Below are positions 25,887 through 34,420 of a stretch of DNA of 64,000 bases, in pieces. Numbering within the stretch: the first letter of the stretch is position 1; the number at the start of each line of letters is the position of its first letter. Below the pieces are notes generated by a model. The model had not been told where the DNA came from and searched no databases. It worked only from the letters and a program-made list of their open reading frames with translations. The stretch covers positions 1 to 64,000 of the forward strand of contig CAVRWA010000016.1 in NCBI GenBank assembly GCA_963724805.1, read 5' to 3'. The position numbers were made by a program, and so were the translations under genes. This DNA comes from CAVQZA01 sp963724805. Its GTDB lineage: Bacteria; Actinomycetota; Thermoleophilia; Gaiellales; Gaiellaceae.

Positions 25887-27500
25887 ATGCACGACGTAGC
25901 GTCCCCGGCTCCGGCCGGAAGCGGGAACGAGGATGCGAGGCTCGCGAGCCTCGGCTACAAGCCGCAGCTCAACCGCGTGCTCGGCTTCTTCGCGAACTTC
26001 TCGGTCGCGTTCACGTACCTCTCGCCCATGGTGGGCATTTACTCGCTGTTCGTCCTGGGGGTCGTGGCCGCCGGCCCCGCCTACGTCTGGCTGACCTGGA
26101 TCCCGGTGATCGGGATGCTCTTCGTCGCGCTCGTGTTCGGCGAGCTCGCGAGCCACTACCCGGTGGCGGGGGCGCTCTACCAGTACAGCAAGTTCTCGGT
26201 CGGCCCAGCGTACGGCTGGTTCGTCGGCTGGTTCTACGGGATCGCGCTCCTGATCACCGTCGCCGCGGTCGACACCGGCGTCGTCAGCTACGTCACGAGC
26301 CTCACCCACAACTGGTTCGGCTGGAACCTGAACCCGGCCGACCACAACACGGTCCTGATCATCACGGTCATCCTGCTCGCTATCCAGACCACGCTGAACA
26401 TCACCGGCGCGAAGGTCATGGGCCGCGTCGCCCAGTTCGGCGTCTACGTCGAGATCGTCGGCACGCTCGGGATCGCAATCATCCTCGCGATCCACGGCTT
26501 CCACCACGGCCTCGGCTTCCTGTTTTCGACCCAGGGAGCGCAGCACGCGGCGAGCAACGCCTACGGGTTCGACTTCCACGGCAGTTGGACCGGGGCCGCG
26601 CTCATCGCGGTGCTGGCACCGGTCTACATCTTCTACGGGTTCGAGTCGGCCGGAGACATCTCGGAGGAGACAAAGGATCCCGGGCACAAGGTGCCGAAGG
26701 CGATGAGGTGGGCGCTGCTCTGGGGCGGGCTCGCCTCGTTCATCCTGATCGGCGCTCTCCTGCTCGCGATGCCGGAGACGAATCCCATCGCGGCGACGGT
26801 GAAGGGCGGCGGCGTCCCGTTCATCCTCTCCGAGCTGCCGAGCTGGCTGCAGGACTCGCTGCTTTGCCTGATCATCTTCGCGTTCTTCTCCTGCGGCACC
26901 TCGGTGCAGGGCGCCGGGAGCCGCCTCGCGTTCTCGTTCGCCCGCGACGGCGCGCTGCCGGGCTCGCGCTGGATCTCGAAGGTGAACAGCCGATTCAAGA
27001 CGCCGATCAACGCGCTGCTCGCCGGCGCGGTGATCACCGTACTGTTCGCGCTGCTCGTCTACGCGACGCCGAGCAAGGACGTCAAGGTCTGGTTCGTCAC
27101 GTACCCGGCGAACGTCAACGCGCTCGTCTCGCTCGTCTCGTTCAGCGTCAGCGGCATCTACCTCGCGTTTCTGCTGACCGTGATCGCGGCGATGGTGGCA
27201 CGCGCCCGCGGCTGGGTGCCGGAGGGCGCGTTCACGCTCGGAAAGTGGGCGTGGCCGGTGATGATCCTCGGCGCGGCGTACCTGGGCCTGATGCTGGTCA
27301 ACGTCGTCTACCCGTCGGGGCTCGCCAGCCCGCGCGGCTACTTCAACCTCGACTGGATCACCCTCGTCGTGATCGCGATCATCGCGATCGTCGGCGCGAT
27401 CTACTTCCTGATCGGTCGGCCCGACAAGCCGCTGCGGACCCACTTGCACGACGAGCTCGAGCCGACCGGCGCCGAGCGCGCCGAGCGCGAAGGCTCGTGA
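25887..27500 (+). CDS. APC-family amino acid/polyamine permease
   Basis: A 537-aa intact permease with 12-14 helices. YPVAGALYQYSKFSVGPAYG (helix 3 region), GFESAGDISEETKDPGHKVP and SCGTSVQGAGSRLAFSFARD are typical of the amino acid/choline/ethanolamine transporter branch. It starts 81 bp after the frameshifted permease gene, after a GACAGGAGGG site, and is followed by a perfect terminator hairpin. Two consecutive APC carriers beside a gamma-glutamyl ligase suggest uptake of amines such as ethanolamine or putrescine; which one is not readable. Confidence 0.92.
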   Translation: MHDVASPAPAGSGNEDARLASLGYKPQLNRVLGFFANFSVAFTYLSPMVGIYSLFVLGVVAAGPAYVWLTWIPVIGMLFVALVFGELASHYPVAGALYQYSKFSVGPAYGWFVGWFYGIALLITVAAVDTGVVSYVTSLTHNWFGWNLNPADHNTVLIITVILLAIQTTLNITGAKVMGRVAQFGVYVEIVGTLGIAIILAIHGFHHGLGFLFSTQGAQHAASNAYGFDFHGSWTGAALIAVLAPVYIFYGFESAGDISEETKDPGHKVPKAMRWALLWGGLASFILIGALLLAMPETNPIAATVKGGGVPFILSELPSWLQDSLLCLIIFAFFSCGTSVQGAGSRLAFSFARDGALPGSRWISKVNSRFKTPINALLAGAVITVLFALLVYATPSKDVKVWFVTYPANVNALVSLVSFSVSGIYLAFLLTVIAAMVARARGWVPEGAFTLGKWAWPVMILGAAYLGLMLVNVVYPSGLASPRGYFNLDWITLVVIAIIAIVGAIYFLIGRPDKPLRTHLHDELEPTGAERAEREGS

Positions 27501-27507
27501 TCGATAC

Positions 27508-27533
27508 GGAGGGCCGGCACACACCGGCCCTCC
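27508..27533 (+). terminator. Terminator after APC permease
   Basis: GGAGGGCCGG and its perfect complement CCGGCCCTCC form a 10-bp stem with loop CACACA, 8 bp after the permease stop. No T-run follows, as is common in this GC-rich genome. Confidence 0.75.
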
Positions 27534-27546
27534 GGTACCGTTTGCG

Positions 27547-27830
27547 ATGCAGGTGATCGCGGCTCCGGAAGTCGTCGACGCGTTCAGGACGAAGGTGGGA
27601 GGCTGTTCGTCTGGACAAGGTCGGGCCGCTGCTGCGGCGGCCGTGTCACGTACCTCGAGGCGGCCACCGCGGCACCCGAGCGAGAGTTCCGACGGCGCGG
27701 CGGCAACGGGTTCGAGGTCTTTCTCGACGTCCACCTCGGCCGCGAGCCCGAGGAGCTGCACGTCGAACTGCACGGCCGCCGCCGCACGCGGCTCGCCGCG
27801 TACTGGAACGGCTGCGCCTACGTCGTCTGA
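27547..27830 (+). CDS. Small Cys-Cys protein (one frameshift)
   Basis: About 94 aa. The first 18 codons (MQVIAAPEVVDAFRTKVG) are in one frame; from about 27602 the sense continues in another frame: LFVWTRSGRCCGGRVTYLEA, then FEVFLDVHLGREPEELHVEL and finally RRTRLAAYWNGCAYVV-stop. One base is missing or extra near 27600 in a GGGAGG run. The CCGG...YWNGCAYV cysteines suggest metal or Fe-S binding in a compact beta fold; I do not know a named family. Function unknown. It sits alone between a terminator and intergenic repeats. Confidence 0.6.
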
Positions 27831-27867
27831 CCCAGTCAGGGCCTGACCGTCCGAGTCCGGGCGAGCC

Positions 27868-28016
27868 ATGTCCCGGTGCCTGACCCCGGGCCACGTCCGG
27901 CTGGTCCGCGTTCGCTCGGCGAGGTGCCATTGCCGACGAGGGCCGCGGAACGCAAGGACGCGGGAGTCGCGCCGGCACGTCGTGGCCGGCCACGGCATGG
28001 TGCCTGGCCCCGGGAC
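27868..28016. repeat. ATGTCCCGGTGCCTGACCCC intergenic repeat pair
   Basis: TCCCGGTGCCTGACCCCGGG at 27871-27890 is nearly identical to the box at 22625-22644. A degenerate copy, TGCCTGGCCCCGGGAC, lies at 28001-28016, and CAGTCAGGGCCTGAC precedes at 27834. No gene lies in the 195-bp gap that holds them. Confidence 0.6.
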
Positions 28017-28025
28017 ACGCCTCTT

Positions 28026-28853
28026 CTAGCCGAGCGCGGCGCGAAAGCGCGGCTCTGCCGCGGTCCGGGCCAACCGCTCGAAGTGCTCGGCCGCATAGGC
28101 CTTGAAGTCCACGTCCAGCTCCGAGAGCGCTTGCTGGACGACTCCCCACATCGCCTCACGGAAGTCGCTCATGAACCGCATCAGGACGAAGCCGTCGGAG
28201 TCGTCGGCGCCGTAGGCGGCGAGGAAGCGCGCCTCGGCGTCCTCGTCCAGCTCGTTGTTGACCGCGAAGTTCCCGAGGTCGAAGTACGGGTCGCCCATCC
28301 CGGCGTACTCCCAGTCGACGATCCAGAGCTGCTTGCCGTCGTTGATGAAGTTCGCCGGAAGGAGGTCGTTGTGGCACGGGCGCTGCGTCACGCCGCTGCG
28401 AAGCCTCTCGATCGTGCGCGCAATCTGGTGCGCCGGCTCGTAGTCCACGGGCACGGGGACGCCGTGCTCGATCGCGGTCGCCCGGTACGCCTCGACGACG
28501 CGGAACGCGTCGAAGCGGCCGCCGATCCGCTTGGAGTCGTGAAACCGGCGCAGCATCCGCGCCACCTCCTCGACGCTGTCGATGCGGCCGGACTCGCCTT
28601 CGATGAAGCGGGTCACGAGGTAGCCACTCTGGTAGCGGAGCACCTCGGGCGCGATCCCGACCCGGGACGCCGCGATGCTCGCCTCGTGCTCGTTGTAGCG
28701 GTCGATCCCGAGCAGCTCGGTGTCGCGGCCGCCGATCCGGAGGACGTAGCTCTCGCCGTCCACCTCGACCTTGAAGTTGCGGTTCGTGATCCCGCCGCTC
28801 AGCGGCTCGATGCGGGCGTCTCGCCCCGGCCAGAGCACCCCGACCGCCTTCAC
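28026..28853 (-). CDS. Choline/ethanolamine kinase-like phosphotransferase
   Basis: A 275-aa APH-fold kinase. LSGGITNRNFKVEVDGESY is the nucleotide-binding start typical of LicA/choline kinases, RPCHNDLLPANFI holds the catalytic Asp in a Brenner-like HND motif, and LWIVDWEYAGMGDPYFDLGN holds the metal-binding Asp. It would phosphorylate choline, ethanolamine or a related amino alcohol with ATP. GTG 28853 overlaps the stop of the flavoenzyme gene (GTGA), so both proteins are coexpressed, which points to a shared methylated-amine or amino-alcohol substrate. Confidence 0.87.
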   Translation of the reverse strand: MKAVGVLWPGRDARIEPLSGGITNRNFKVEVDGESYVLRIGGRDTELLGIDRYNEHEASIAASRVGIAPEVLRYQSGYLVTRFIEGESGRIDSVEEVARMLRRFHDSKRIGGRFDAFRVVEAYRATAIEHGVPVPVDYEPAHQIARTIERLRSGVTQRPCHNDLLPANFINDGKQLWIVDWEYAGMGDPYFDLGNFAVNNELDEDAEARFLAAYGADDSDGFVLMRFMSDFREAMWGVVQQALSELDVDFKAYAAEHFERLARTAAEPRFRAALG

Positions 28854-31255
28854 GACCGCACGCGCTCCGAGGCCGGATCGAAGAGCGGCTCGGCGACGAC
28901 CTCGGCTGCAACGCGCTCGCCGAAGCTCTCCACCTCGACCTCCCTGCCCGGAACTGCGTCGGCGGTGGGCAGGTAAGCGTAGGCGATCGAGCACCCGACC
29001 GTGTAGCCGTAGCCGCCGCTGGTCACGCGCCCGACGGGCCGCCCCTCGACGCGCACCGGCTCGGAGCCGAGCGCGACCATGCGCGGGTCGGCCAGGACAA
29101 GGCAGCAGAGCCGCCGCTCCGGCTCCTGCTTGCCGAGCAGCGCCTCGCGCCCGGTGAACTCGCCCTTGTCCAGCTTGACCGCGAAGCCGAGCCCCGCCTC
29201 GAAGGGCGTGTCGTCGGGGGTGATGTCGGCGCCCCAGACGCGATAGCCCTTCTCGAGGCGCAGCGAGTCGATCGCCTTGTATCCGCCCGCGACAAGGCCG
29301 TGCTCGCGGCCGGCCGCCCACAGCTCGTCCCAGAGACGCTGGCCGAGCTCGCTGGGGCAGTAGAGCTCCCAGCCGAGCTCGCCGACGTAGGTGACGCGAA
29401 GCGAAAGGCAGGGCACAGGCCCGACCGCGAGCTCGGCCGCGCGCATGTACGGGAAGTCGAGCGGCGTCGGGGTGAGCGGCTGCAGGATCTCGCGCGCCTT
29501 CGGGCCCCAGAGGCCGAAGCACGCGTACTGCGAGGTCACGTCGGCGACCGTGACCGAGCCGTCCTCCGGCGCGTGCGAGCGGATCCAGGCGAGGTCGTGC
29601 TGGCCGAACGCGGTGCCGGTGACGATGCGAAAGCGGTCCTCGGCGAGGCGCGTGACCGTGAAGTCGCACTCGATCCCGCCGTGGCGGTTGAGCATCTGGG
29701 TGTAGGTGATCGCGCCGACGTCGCGCGCGACCCGGTTCGCGCAGAGCGACTCGAGGAACGCGGCCGCGCCGGCGCCCGACACCTCGATCTTCGCGAACGA
29801 GGTCTCGTCGAAGAGGGCCGCGGCCTCGCGGCAGGCGCGGTGCTCGGCCCCGGTCGCAGGCGACCAGAGGCGGCCCGCCCATCCTCTTGGCCGCAGCGAC
29901 TCGTCGCCGGCGGCCGCGTTCGGCTCGAACCAGTTGGCGCGCTCCCAGCCCGACTTCTCGCCGAAGGCCGCGCCGAGCTCGGCCAGGCGTGCGTAGGCCG
30001 GCGAGACTCTCAGCGGCCGCCCGGCCTCTCGCTCGTGGCCGGGGTAGCGCACGTCGTAGTAGGTCGAGTAGACCTCGATCGTGCGCGCGAGCGTGTAGGC
30101 CCGAGAGCGGTACGCCGAGCCGAAGCGGCGCGAGTCCATCTCCCAGACGTCGAGCGACGGCACCCCCTCGGCGATCCACTCCGCGACGAGCTTGCCCATC
30201 CCGCCCGCGCCCGCGAGCCCGTGCGCGCAGAAGCCCGCGGCGACCCAGAAGCCGCGCACGTCGGTGGGGCCGAGGATGAACTCGTTGTCGGGTGTGAACG
30301 CCTCGGGCCCGTTGATCAGCTTCACGACGTCCATCCCCTCGAGTCCGGGGACCCGGCGGATGGCGTTCTCGAGCAGCGGCTCGAACCGCTCCCAGTCCTC
30401 GGCGAGTAGCCTGCCGTTGAAGTCCGGCGGGATCCCGTCGAGCGACCAGGGGGCCGGGTCGCGCTCGTAGCCGCCCATGATCAGCCCGCCCGACTCGGGG
30501 CGGAAGTAGACGAGCAGCGACGGGTCGCGCATCGTCGGCATGTCGGTCGGCAGGCCTGCAGGCTTCGTGACGAGGTACTCGTGCGCCATCGGGATCAGCG
30601 GCACGTTGACGCCCGCGAGCGCCCCGAGCTCCTGCGCGAACATGCCGCCCGCGTTGACGACCACCTCTGCCTCGATCGTCCCCTTGTCGGTGATCACGCC
30701 GACGACGCGACCGCGCTCGACGGGGATCTCCGTGACGCGGGTATGCGTGAGGATCTCGGCCCCGCCGCGCCGCGCGCCCTCGGCGAGCGCGAAGGTGAGC
30801 TGCGAGGGGTCGATGTAGCCGTCCGTGGGGAGAAAGGCAGCGCCGAGCACACCCTCGGTGGACATCGGTGGGAACAGCCGCTGCGCCTCCTCCGCCGAGA
30901 TCAGCTCGAGCGGGAGGCCGAACGTCTGCGCCCAGCCGGCCTGGCGGGAGAGCTCCTCGAGCCGTTCCGCGGAGGACGCGAGCCGGAGCGAGCCGACCTC
31001 GCGCCAGCCGGTCTCGAGGTCGACCTCGGCGCCGAGCGTGCGGTACAGCTCGACCGAGCTCATCATCATCTTCGTCAGCGAGAGCGAGCCGCGCAGCTGT
31101 CCCACGAGGCCTGCCGAGTGGAAGGTCGAGCCCGAGGTGAGGTCGGCGCGGTCAACGAGGACGGCGTCCGACCAGCCGAGCTTGGTCAGCCAGTAGAGGA
31201 TCGAGCAGCCCCCGACCCCGCCTCCGATCACGACGACTCGCGCCCTGTCTCGCAT
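28850..31255 (-). CDS. FAD-dependent dimethylglycine/sarcosine dehydrogenase-like protein with GcvT domain
   Basis: 801 aa, two-part enzyme. Residues 1-380 form a DAO-type FAD domain: VVVIGGGVGGCSILYWL for ADP binding and STFHSAGLVGQLR, whose His corresponds to the covalent-FAD histidine of dimethylglycine dehydrogenases. A connecting domain leads to a folate-binding GcvT-like C-terminal half (LCANRVARDVGAITYTQMLN, GELGWELYCPSELGQRLWDEL, KGYRVWGADITPDDTP). Such enzymes demethylate N-methyl glycines and pass formaldehyde to tetrahydrofolate. The methionine/folate enzyme at 4.7 kb could consume the one-carbon units, but it is far away. Substrate assignment is by family only. Confidence 0.9.
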   Translation of the reverse strand: MRDRARVVVIGGGVGGCSILYWLTKLGWSDAVLVDRADLTSGSTFHSAGLVGQLRGSLSLTKMMMSSVELYRTLGAEVDLETGWREVGSLRLASSAERLEELSRQAGWAQTFGLPLELISAEEAQRLFPPMSTEGVLGAAFLPTDGYIDPSQLTFALAEGARRGGAEILTHTRVTEIPVERGRVVGVITDKGTIEAEVVVNAGGMFAQELGALAGVNVPLIPMAHEYLVTKPAGLPTDMPTMRDPSLLVYFRPESGGLIMGGYERDPAPWSLDGIPPDFNGRLLAEDWERFEPLLENAIRRVPGLEGMDVVKLINGPEAFTPDNEFILGPTDVRGFWVAAGFCAHGLAGAGGMGKLVAEWIAEGVPSLDVWEMDSRRFGSAYRSRAYTLARTIEVYSTYYDVRYPGHEREAGRPLRVSPAYARLAELGAAFGEKSGWERANWFEPNAAAGDESLRPRGWAGRLWSPATGAEHRACREAAALFDETSFAKIEVSGAGAAAFLESLCANRVARDVGAITYTQMLNRHGGIECDFTVTRLAEDRFRIVTGTAFGQHDLAWIRSHAPEDGSVTVADVTSQYACFGLWGPKAREILQPLTPTPLDFPYMRAAELAVGPVPCLSLRVTYVGELGWELYCPSELGQRLWDELWAAGREHGLVAGGYKAIDSLRLEKGYRVWGADITPDDTPFEAGLGFAVKLDKGEFTGREALLGKQEPERRLCCLVLADPRMVALGSEPVRVEGRPVGRVTSGGYGYTVGCSIAYAYLPTADAVPGREVEVESFGERVAAEVVAEPLFDPASERVRS

Positions 31256-31266
31256 CCCGGGCGACT

Positions 31267-32331
31267 CTAGAGTGTCAGGCCTCGCGAGGACAGTTCCTCG
31301 GCAGCGGCGTCCACGCGATCCACGGCCGGTTGGCCGGCGAGCCACTCGACGAGCTCGGCGACGCCCTGCTCGAGCTCGACCTGTGGCTCGTAGCCGAGCA
31401 GCTCGCGCGCGAGCGAGATGTCCGCGAAGCAGTGGCGGATGTCGCCGACCCGGTAGCGTCCGGTCGCCTCCGGGCGGATGTCGACACCCATCACCGCCGC
31501 CAGCCGCTCGGCGAGCTCCAGCACGGTCACGCTCGAGCCGCTGCCGACGTTGAGCACCCGGCCGTCCGCGGCGGGGGAGTCCAGCGCGAGCGCGAACGCG
31601 GCCGCGACGTCGTGAACCGAGACGAAGTCCCGCCGCTGCAGCCCGTTCTCGAAGATCAGCGGCGGCCGCCGGTTCAGCAAGCGCGAGGCGAAGATCGCGA
31701 GGACACCCGTGTAGGGGTTCGAGAGCGCCTGGCGCGGGCCGTAGGTGTTGAAGAGGCGAAGCGCGACCGTGGGGACGTCGTACGCGGAGCCGAAGAGGAG
31801 GCAGAGCCGCTCCTGCTGGAACTTCGAGAGCGCATACACCGAAGCGAGCTCGGGCTGCTTCGTCTCGGGCGTCGGCGCGAAGCCGCCCGGCGGCTCCCAG
31901 TCCCCGCGCTCGAGCTGCTCCCGGGTGCGCGGGCCGCCGGTGCCTTCGCCGTAGACGCTCATGCTCGAGGCGACGAGCAGCTTGCGCACCGGCCGCGTGA
32001 GGAGCGCCTCGCAGAGCACCGCGGTCCCCAGCTCGTTCGTGGCCGTGTACTCGGCGAGCTCGTACATGCTCTGCCCGACACCCACGCGCGCGGCGAGGTG
32101 GACGACCGCGTCGGCGCCGTCGAGCGCACGGCCCACGGCCTCGGCGTCGCGGACGTCGCCGACGGCGAGCTCCACCTCGCGGCTCAGGTAGTCCGGCCGC
32201 GCGGCACCCTCGTGCACCTGCTCGGTGAGGTTGTCGAGCGCCCGCACGCGATAGCCGCGCGCGAGCAGGGTGTCGGCGAGGTGCGAGCCGATGAAGCCCG
32301 CGCCGCCGGTGATCAGGACGAGCTCTCCCAT
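31267..32331 (-). CDS. NAD-dependent sugar epimerase/dehydratase
   Basis: A 354-aa extended SDR. ITGGAGFIGSHLADTLLARG (residues 7-26) binds NAD, ASSMSVYGEG contains the Ser/Thr region, YALSKFQQERLC gives the Tyr-x3-Lys pair, and RLFNTYGPRQ with DFVSVHDVAAAF matches UDP-glucose 4-epimerase-like enzymes. It probably acts on a nucleotide-sugar for cell-surface glycan. It begins 31 bp from the divergent flavin reductase gene and ends 11 bp before the dehydrogenase gene on the same strand, so cotranscription is possible without a metabolic link. Confidence 0.88.
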   Translation of the reverse strand: MGELVLITGGAGFIGSHLADTLLARGYRVRALDNLTEQVHEGAARPDYLSREVELAVGDVRDAEAVGRALDGADAVVHLAARVGVGQSMYELAEYTATNELGTAVLCEALLTRPVRKLLVASSMSVYGEGTGGPRTREQLERGDWEPPGGFAPTPETKQPELASVYALSKFQQERLCLLFGSAYDVPTVALRLFNTYGPRQALSNPYTGVLAIFASRLLNRRPPLIFENGLQRRDFVSVHDVAAAFALALDSPAADGRVLNVGSGSSVTVLELAERLAAVMGVDIRPEATGRYRVGDIRHCFADISLARELLGYEPQVELEQGVAELVEWLAGQPAVDRVDAAAEELSSRGLTL

Positions 32332-32362
32332 CCGCGGAGAGCCTAGTGAGTACGATCGATGC

Positions 32363-32842
32363 ATGCTTCCAAGCGTCTCGCCCGAGCGGCTGCGCGAGGT
32401 CGCGGGCGCCTTCGTCACCGGCGTCACGATCGTCACGACGCGCGCCGAGGACGGCCTCTTCGGCTGCACCGCGAACGCGGTTGCGAGCCTCAGCCTCGAG
32501 CCCCCGCTGATGCTCGTCTGCCTCGACCGCGCGGCCAATACGCACCCCCGGATGCTCGCCGCCAGCACCTTCGCGATCAACATCATTCGCGCCGGGGACG
32601 AGAACGTCGAGCTCTGTCGGTCGTTCGCCGCCAAGGCCGACGACAAGTTCGCGGGCGTGCCCCACACCCTCGGGACGACCGGCGCCCCGCTCCTCGAAGC
32701 GGCGCTCGCCACCCTGGAATGCGAGCTGGAGCGGACCTACGAGGGCGGCGACCACACGATCTTCATCGGCCGGGTGGTGGACGCGGCGGTCGGCGAGGGC
32801 GAGCCGCTGATCTTCCACCGCGGCCGCTTCTCAGGCCTGTAG
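32363..32842 (+). CDS. Flavin reductase-like FMN-binding protein
   Basis: A 159-aa flavin reductase domain (HpaC/FlaRed type). FVTGVTIVTTRAEDGLFGCT, then SLSLEPPLMLVCLDRAANTH and STFAINIIRAGDENVELC are the FMN-binding strands; the C-terminus LIFHRGRFSGL is conserved. It reduces FMN with NAD(P)H for a partner monooxygenase; no such partner is adjacent. It is divergent from the epimerase gene and overlaps the end of the convergent DUF72 gene by 12 bp. Confidence 0.88.
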   Translation: MLPSVSPERLREVAGAFVTGVTIVTTRAEDGLFGCTANAVASLSLEPPLMLVCLDRAANTHPRMLAASTFAINIIRAGDENVELCRSFAAKADDKFAGVPHTLGTTGAPLLEAALATLECELERTYEGGDHTIFIGRVVDAAVGEGEPLIFHRGRFSGL

Positions 32843-33748
32843 GAGTGCCTGCAGCATCGCGGCGTTCGTCGGCGCCTGCGCGACGGTCTCCTCCTGCGGC
32901 TCGCCGAGGAGGCCGGGCGGCCGGGGCATCTGGGAGCGGCCGTTGTTGTTGAACATGGCGTAGACCGCCTCGGCCCGCTCGGCGAGCGAGCGCAGCTGCG
33001 GCACCCACTCGCGCAGCTCGTCGTCCGAGTAGAGATAGTCGAACCGCTCGGCTGCGCTGCGCGTGCGCTTGAACCAGGTCCCGGCGTTGCGTCCGTGGAA
33101 CCGCACGTAGCCGGTGCCTGACGTGAGGGCGGTGACGGTGGGGAGGATCGAGGGCGGCGTGTCGGCGATCACGTAGGTGAGGCCGCGCTGCTCGAGGAAG
33201 GCGAGCGTCTCGGCACGGTTCGCCTCGTCGAGCCAGCTCGGGTGGCGGAACTCGACCAGGAGCTCGTGGCCCGCGAGCTCCGCCTGTGCCCACTCGAGAT
33301 AGGCGAGCGAGGAGGGGCGGAAGACGATGTAGGGCGGCAGCTGGAACTCGATCCCGCCGAGCTTGCCCGTGAGGCGCAGCGGCTCGAGCGCCGCGACGAA
33401 GCGCCGGAAGACCTCGGCGCGCAGCTCCTCGGTGGGATGGTCGACGCGGCCGCGCTCGTCGGTCGCCGCCGCCTCGCGCAGGTCGGGCGGGAGCTGCTCG
33501 AGCCGCACCGGGTGGCGGGTCATCATCCCGAACGCCTTCACGTGCATCACGAAGCCCGCCGGCGTCCGCTCGGCCCAGCCGGCGACCATGCCCGGGTCCG
33601 GGAGCCGGTAGTAGGTCGAGTTCGCCTCGACGGTGTCGAACCGCTCGGCGTAGTAGCGCAGGCGCGCCTCGCCGCTCTTGACCGACGGCGGGTACCAGGC
33701 CTTGGTGAAGGACTCGTCCGCCCAGGAGCAGGTGCCGACGCGGATCAC
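32831..33748 (-). CDS. DUF72 family protein
   Basis: 305 aa, a TIM-barrel DUF72 protein. The opening IRVGTCSWADESFTKAWYP is characteristic, followed by YYAERFDTVEANSTYYRLP, FVMHVKAFGMMTRHPV, the VEFRHPSWLDE strand, GYVRFHGRNAGTWFKR, and VYAMFNNNGRSQMP at the end. The family is widespread and functionally unassigned; nuclease or DNA-repair ties have been proposed but I cannot confirm them. Its start at 33748 lies next to a repeat pair. Length and motifs are normal. Confidence 0.9.
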   Translation of the reverse strand: MIRVGTCSWADESFTKAWYPPSVKSGEARLRYYAERFDTVEANSTYYRLPDPGMVAGWAERTPAGFVMHVKAFGMMTRHPVRLEQLPPDLREAAATDERGRVDHPTEELRAEVFRRFVAALEPLRLTGKLGGIEFQLPPYIVFRPSSLAYLEWAQAELAGHELLVEFRHPSWLDEANRAETLAFLEQRGLTYVIADTPPSILPTVTALTSGTGYVRFHGRNAGTWFKRTRSAAERFDYLYSDDELREWVPQLRSLAERAEAVYAMFNNNGRSQMPRPPGLLGEPQEETVAQAPTNAAMLQALLQA

Positions 33749-33780
33749 GGGCGGATCATCGCGATTCGCGGGCCCAAATC

Positions 33781-33898
33781 GGGGTCAGACCCCGGACATG
33801 GCCTGTGACGCTGCATCATGGAGAGAGGCGCCTTGTCGGTCGTCGGCGTCATTGTTCCGTCACATAGTCGTGACACATTCGTGTGCGGGTCTGACCCC
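33781..33898. repeat. GGGGTCAGACCCC / GGGTCTGACCCC repeat pair
   Basis: The palindromic box GGGGTCAGACCCC (33781-33793) and its inverse GGGTCTGACCCC (33887-33898) enclose 93 bp including a GTCAC/GTGAC hairpin (GTCACATAGTCGTGAC). The organisation matches 14375-14528 and, with box order swapped, 61115-61185. No transposase is present in the window. Confidence 0.65.
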
Positions 33899-33933
33899 GA
33901 CGGTTGTGGATCACGCGGAGTAGCATCGCGGAA

Positions 33934-34386
33934 ATGCGCCTCTACCTCGCAGGGCCGCTCTTCGCCGAGGCCGAGCGCGCCTGGATCGACGGGCTCGCCG
34001 CGCGGCTGCGGGCGGAGGGCTTCGAGTGCTTCGTCCCGCACGAGCAGTTCCGCGAGCTCGGGCCGCTCACCCCCGAGGCCGTCTACGCCGTCGACGCAGA
34101 GGGCGTGCGCGGCGCGAACGCGCTCGTCGCCTGGCTCGACGGCACGTCGGTCGACGACGGCACCGCGTGCGAGGTCGGCATGTTCGCGCAGCTCGTCGCA
34201 TCGGGCGAGCCGCAGTACAAGGGGATCGTGGGGATCGTCACCGATCTCCGCGCGCAGCGCCGCCGGGGCGCCGTGCCCGGCGACGGGCTCAACCTCTTCG
34301 TCTCGGGCGCGATCCTCGCCGCCGGGCGCATCTGCTGGTCGGTCGACGAGGCCGTGGAAGCGCTCCGCGACTGGCAGGACGAGTGA
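33934..34386 (+). CDS. Nucleoside 2-deoxyribosyltransferase
   Basis: 150 aa, the usual size. The N-terminus MRLYLAGPLFAEAERAW is the family hallmark; ANALVAWLDGTSVDDGTACEVGMF contains the Asp residues around the active site and the conserved catalytic Glu (CEVG). NLFVSGAIL follows near the end. The enzyme swaps bases on deoxyribonucleosides for nucleotide salvage in the cytoplasm. ATG 33934 fits the strict N-terminal motif; ten upstream codons are open but atypical. A structured region and a possible terminator follow it. Confidence 0.9.
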   Translation: MRLYLAGPLFAEAERAWIDGLAARLRAEGFECFVPHEQFRELGPLTPEAVYAVDAEGVRGANALVAWLDGTSVDDGTACEVGMFAQLVASGEPQYKGIVGIVTDLRAQRRRGAVPGDGLNLFVSGAILAAGRICWSVDEAVEALRDWQDE

Positions 34387-34420
34387 AGTAGCCGAATGAA
34401 CCACCTATGGGGGGAACCGT

